Source: Candidatus Woesearchaeota archaeon (GTDB lineage: Archaea > Nanobdellota > Nanobdellia > Woesearchaeales > GW2011-AR9). Taken from it: a stretch of DNA of 11,630 nucleotides. The position numbers were made by a program, and so were the translations under genes. The stretch covers positions 1 to 11,630 of the forward strand of contig JAGVYX010000051.1 in the NCBI GenBank assembly GCA_018303045.1, given 5' to 3'. Below, piece after piece: positions 11,564 through 11,630 of this stretch (position 1 is the first letter of the stretch; every line of letters begins with the position of its first letter). The notes beneath the pieces are model-generated. The model did no database searches, was not told where the DNA came from, and saw only the letters and a program-made list of their open reading frames with translations.

Positions 11564-11630
11564 TTATGCTTTCCATGTGCCAGCCAAAACATATACTCGG
11601 CCGCTGTTATTATAGCCAGAGTGGTAATCC
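11564..11630 (-). CDS. Partial second copy of the small membrane-protein gene (3' end)
   Basis: Reading in from the right edge, the frame encodes DYHSGYNNSGRVYVLAGTWKA and stops at 11564-11566. The first 15 residues and their DNA are identical to the middle of the gene at 6208-6468; the remainder differs, replacing its second membrane segment by AGTWKA. So this copy is truncated by a junction at about 11584. The gene continues beyond the window. The truncated QueC-like gene begins 9 bp downstream, which places two broken genes back to back. Confidence 0.5.
   Translation of the reverse strand, partial: DYHSGYNNSGRVYVLAGTWKA
11584..11630. repeat. 47-bp exact direct repeat, copy 2 (cut by window edge)
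   Basis: Identical to 6291-6337 and in the same orientation. The left boundary is sharp (CCAAAAC preceded by AG here, by GC in copy 1). The right end is the end of the window. Confidence 0.9.

Overview
The window looks like an AT-rich archaeal genome segment, most likely from a small-genome DPANN-type lineage (this lineage call is inference). Support comes from the C-terminal two thirds of a Hel308-type Ski2 helicase with its helix-hairpin-helix, a bacterio-opsin-activator-type (HTH_10) regulator, a MntA/HepT-type nucleotidyltransferase/HEPN pair, and TATA boxes about 25 bp before start codons that imply leaderless or nearly leaderless transcripts. No tRNA, rRNA, CRISPR array, recognisable transposase or integrase was found.

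Left part (1-4128): two small minus-strand genes leave the window at the left edge. Next comes a plus-strand cluster with a minimal nucleotidyltransferase, its apparent frameshifted C-terminal part, and a small RelE-like gene split by a frameshift at an A6 run. A Hel308 gene follows that has lost its first RecA domain (Walker A and DEAH box). After it is a saccharopine-dehydrogenase-like gene whose last ~60 codons lie in another frame.

Middle (4115-6471, minus strand): a large unfamiliar protein joins a Rossmann methyltransferase-like domain to helix-turn-helix-like modules, again split at an A6 run. Upstream of it is a 181-bp element made of nested inverted repeats, then a small two-segment membrane protein. 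A 47-bp stretch of that last gene is repeated exactly at the right edge of the window.

Insert (about 6550-8997): an intact, compact block bounded by imperfect inverted repeats. It carries wHTH-MntA and HepT (overlapping genes under a promoter with helically phased repeats), an unknown convergent gene, and a divergent HTH_10 regulator. It resembles a transposase-less, terminal-inverted-repeat-bounded toxin-antitoxin cassette and is the most notable unit here.

Right part (9104-11630, minus strand): a tightly overlapping operon runs from a truncated QueC-like zinc-cysteine domain through a P-loop nucleotide-kinase-like gene broken by two frameshifts, to a histidine phosphatase and an S9-type alpha/beta hydrolase. 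A partial second copy of the small membrane-protein gene lies at the edge.

Several genes outside the insert are broken by single-base shifts, some at homopolymers, while those inside the insert are intact. Either the region is decaying, or the assembly carries indel errors. The sequence alone cannot decide, and downstream function calls depend on it.
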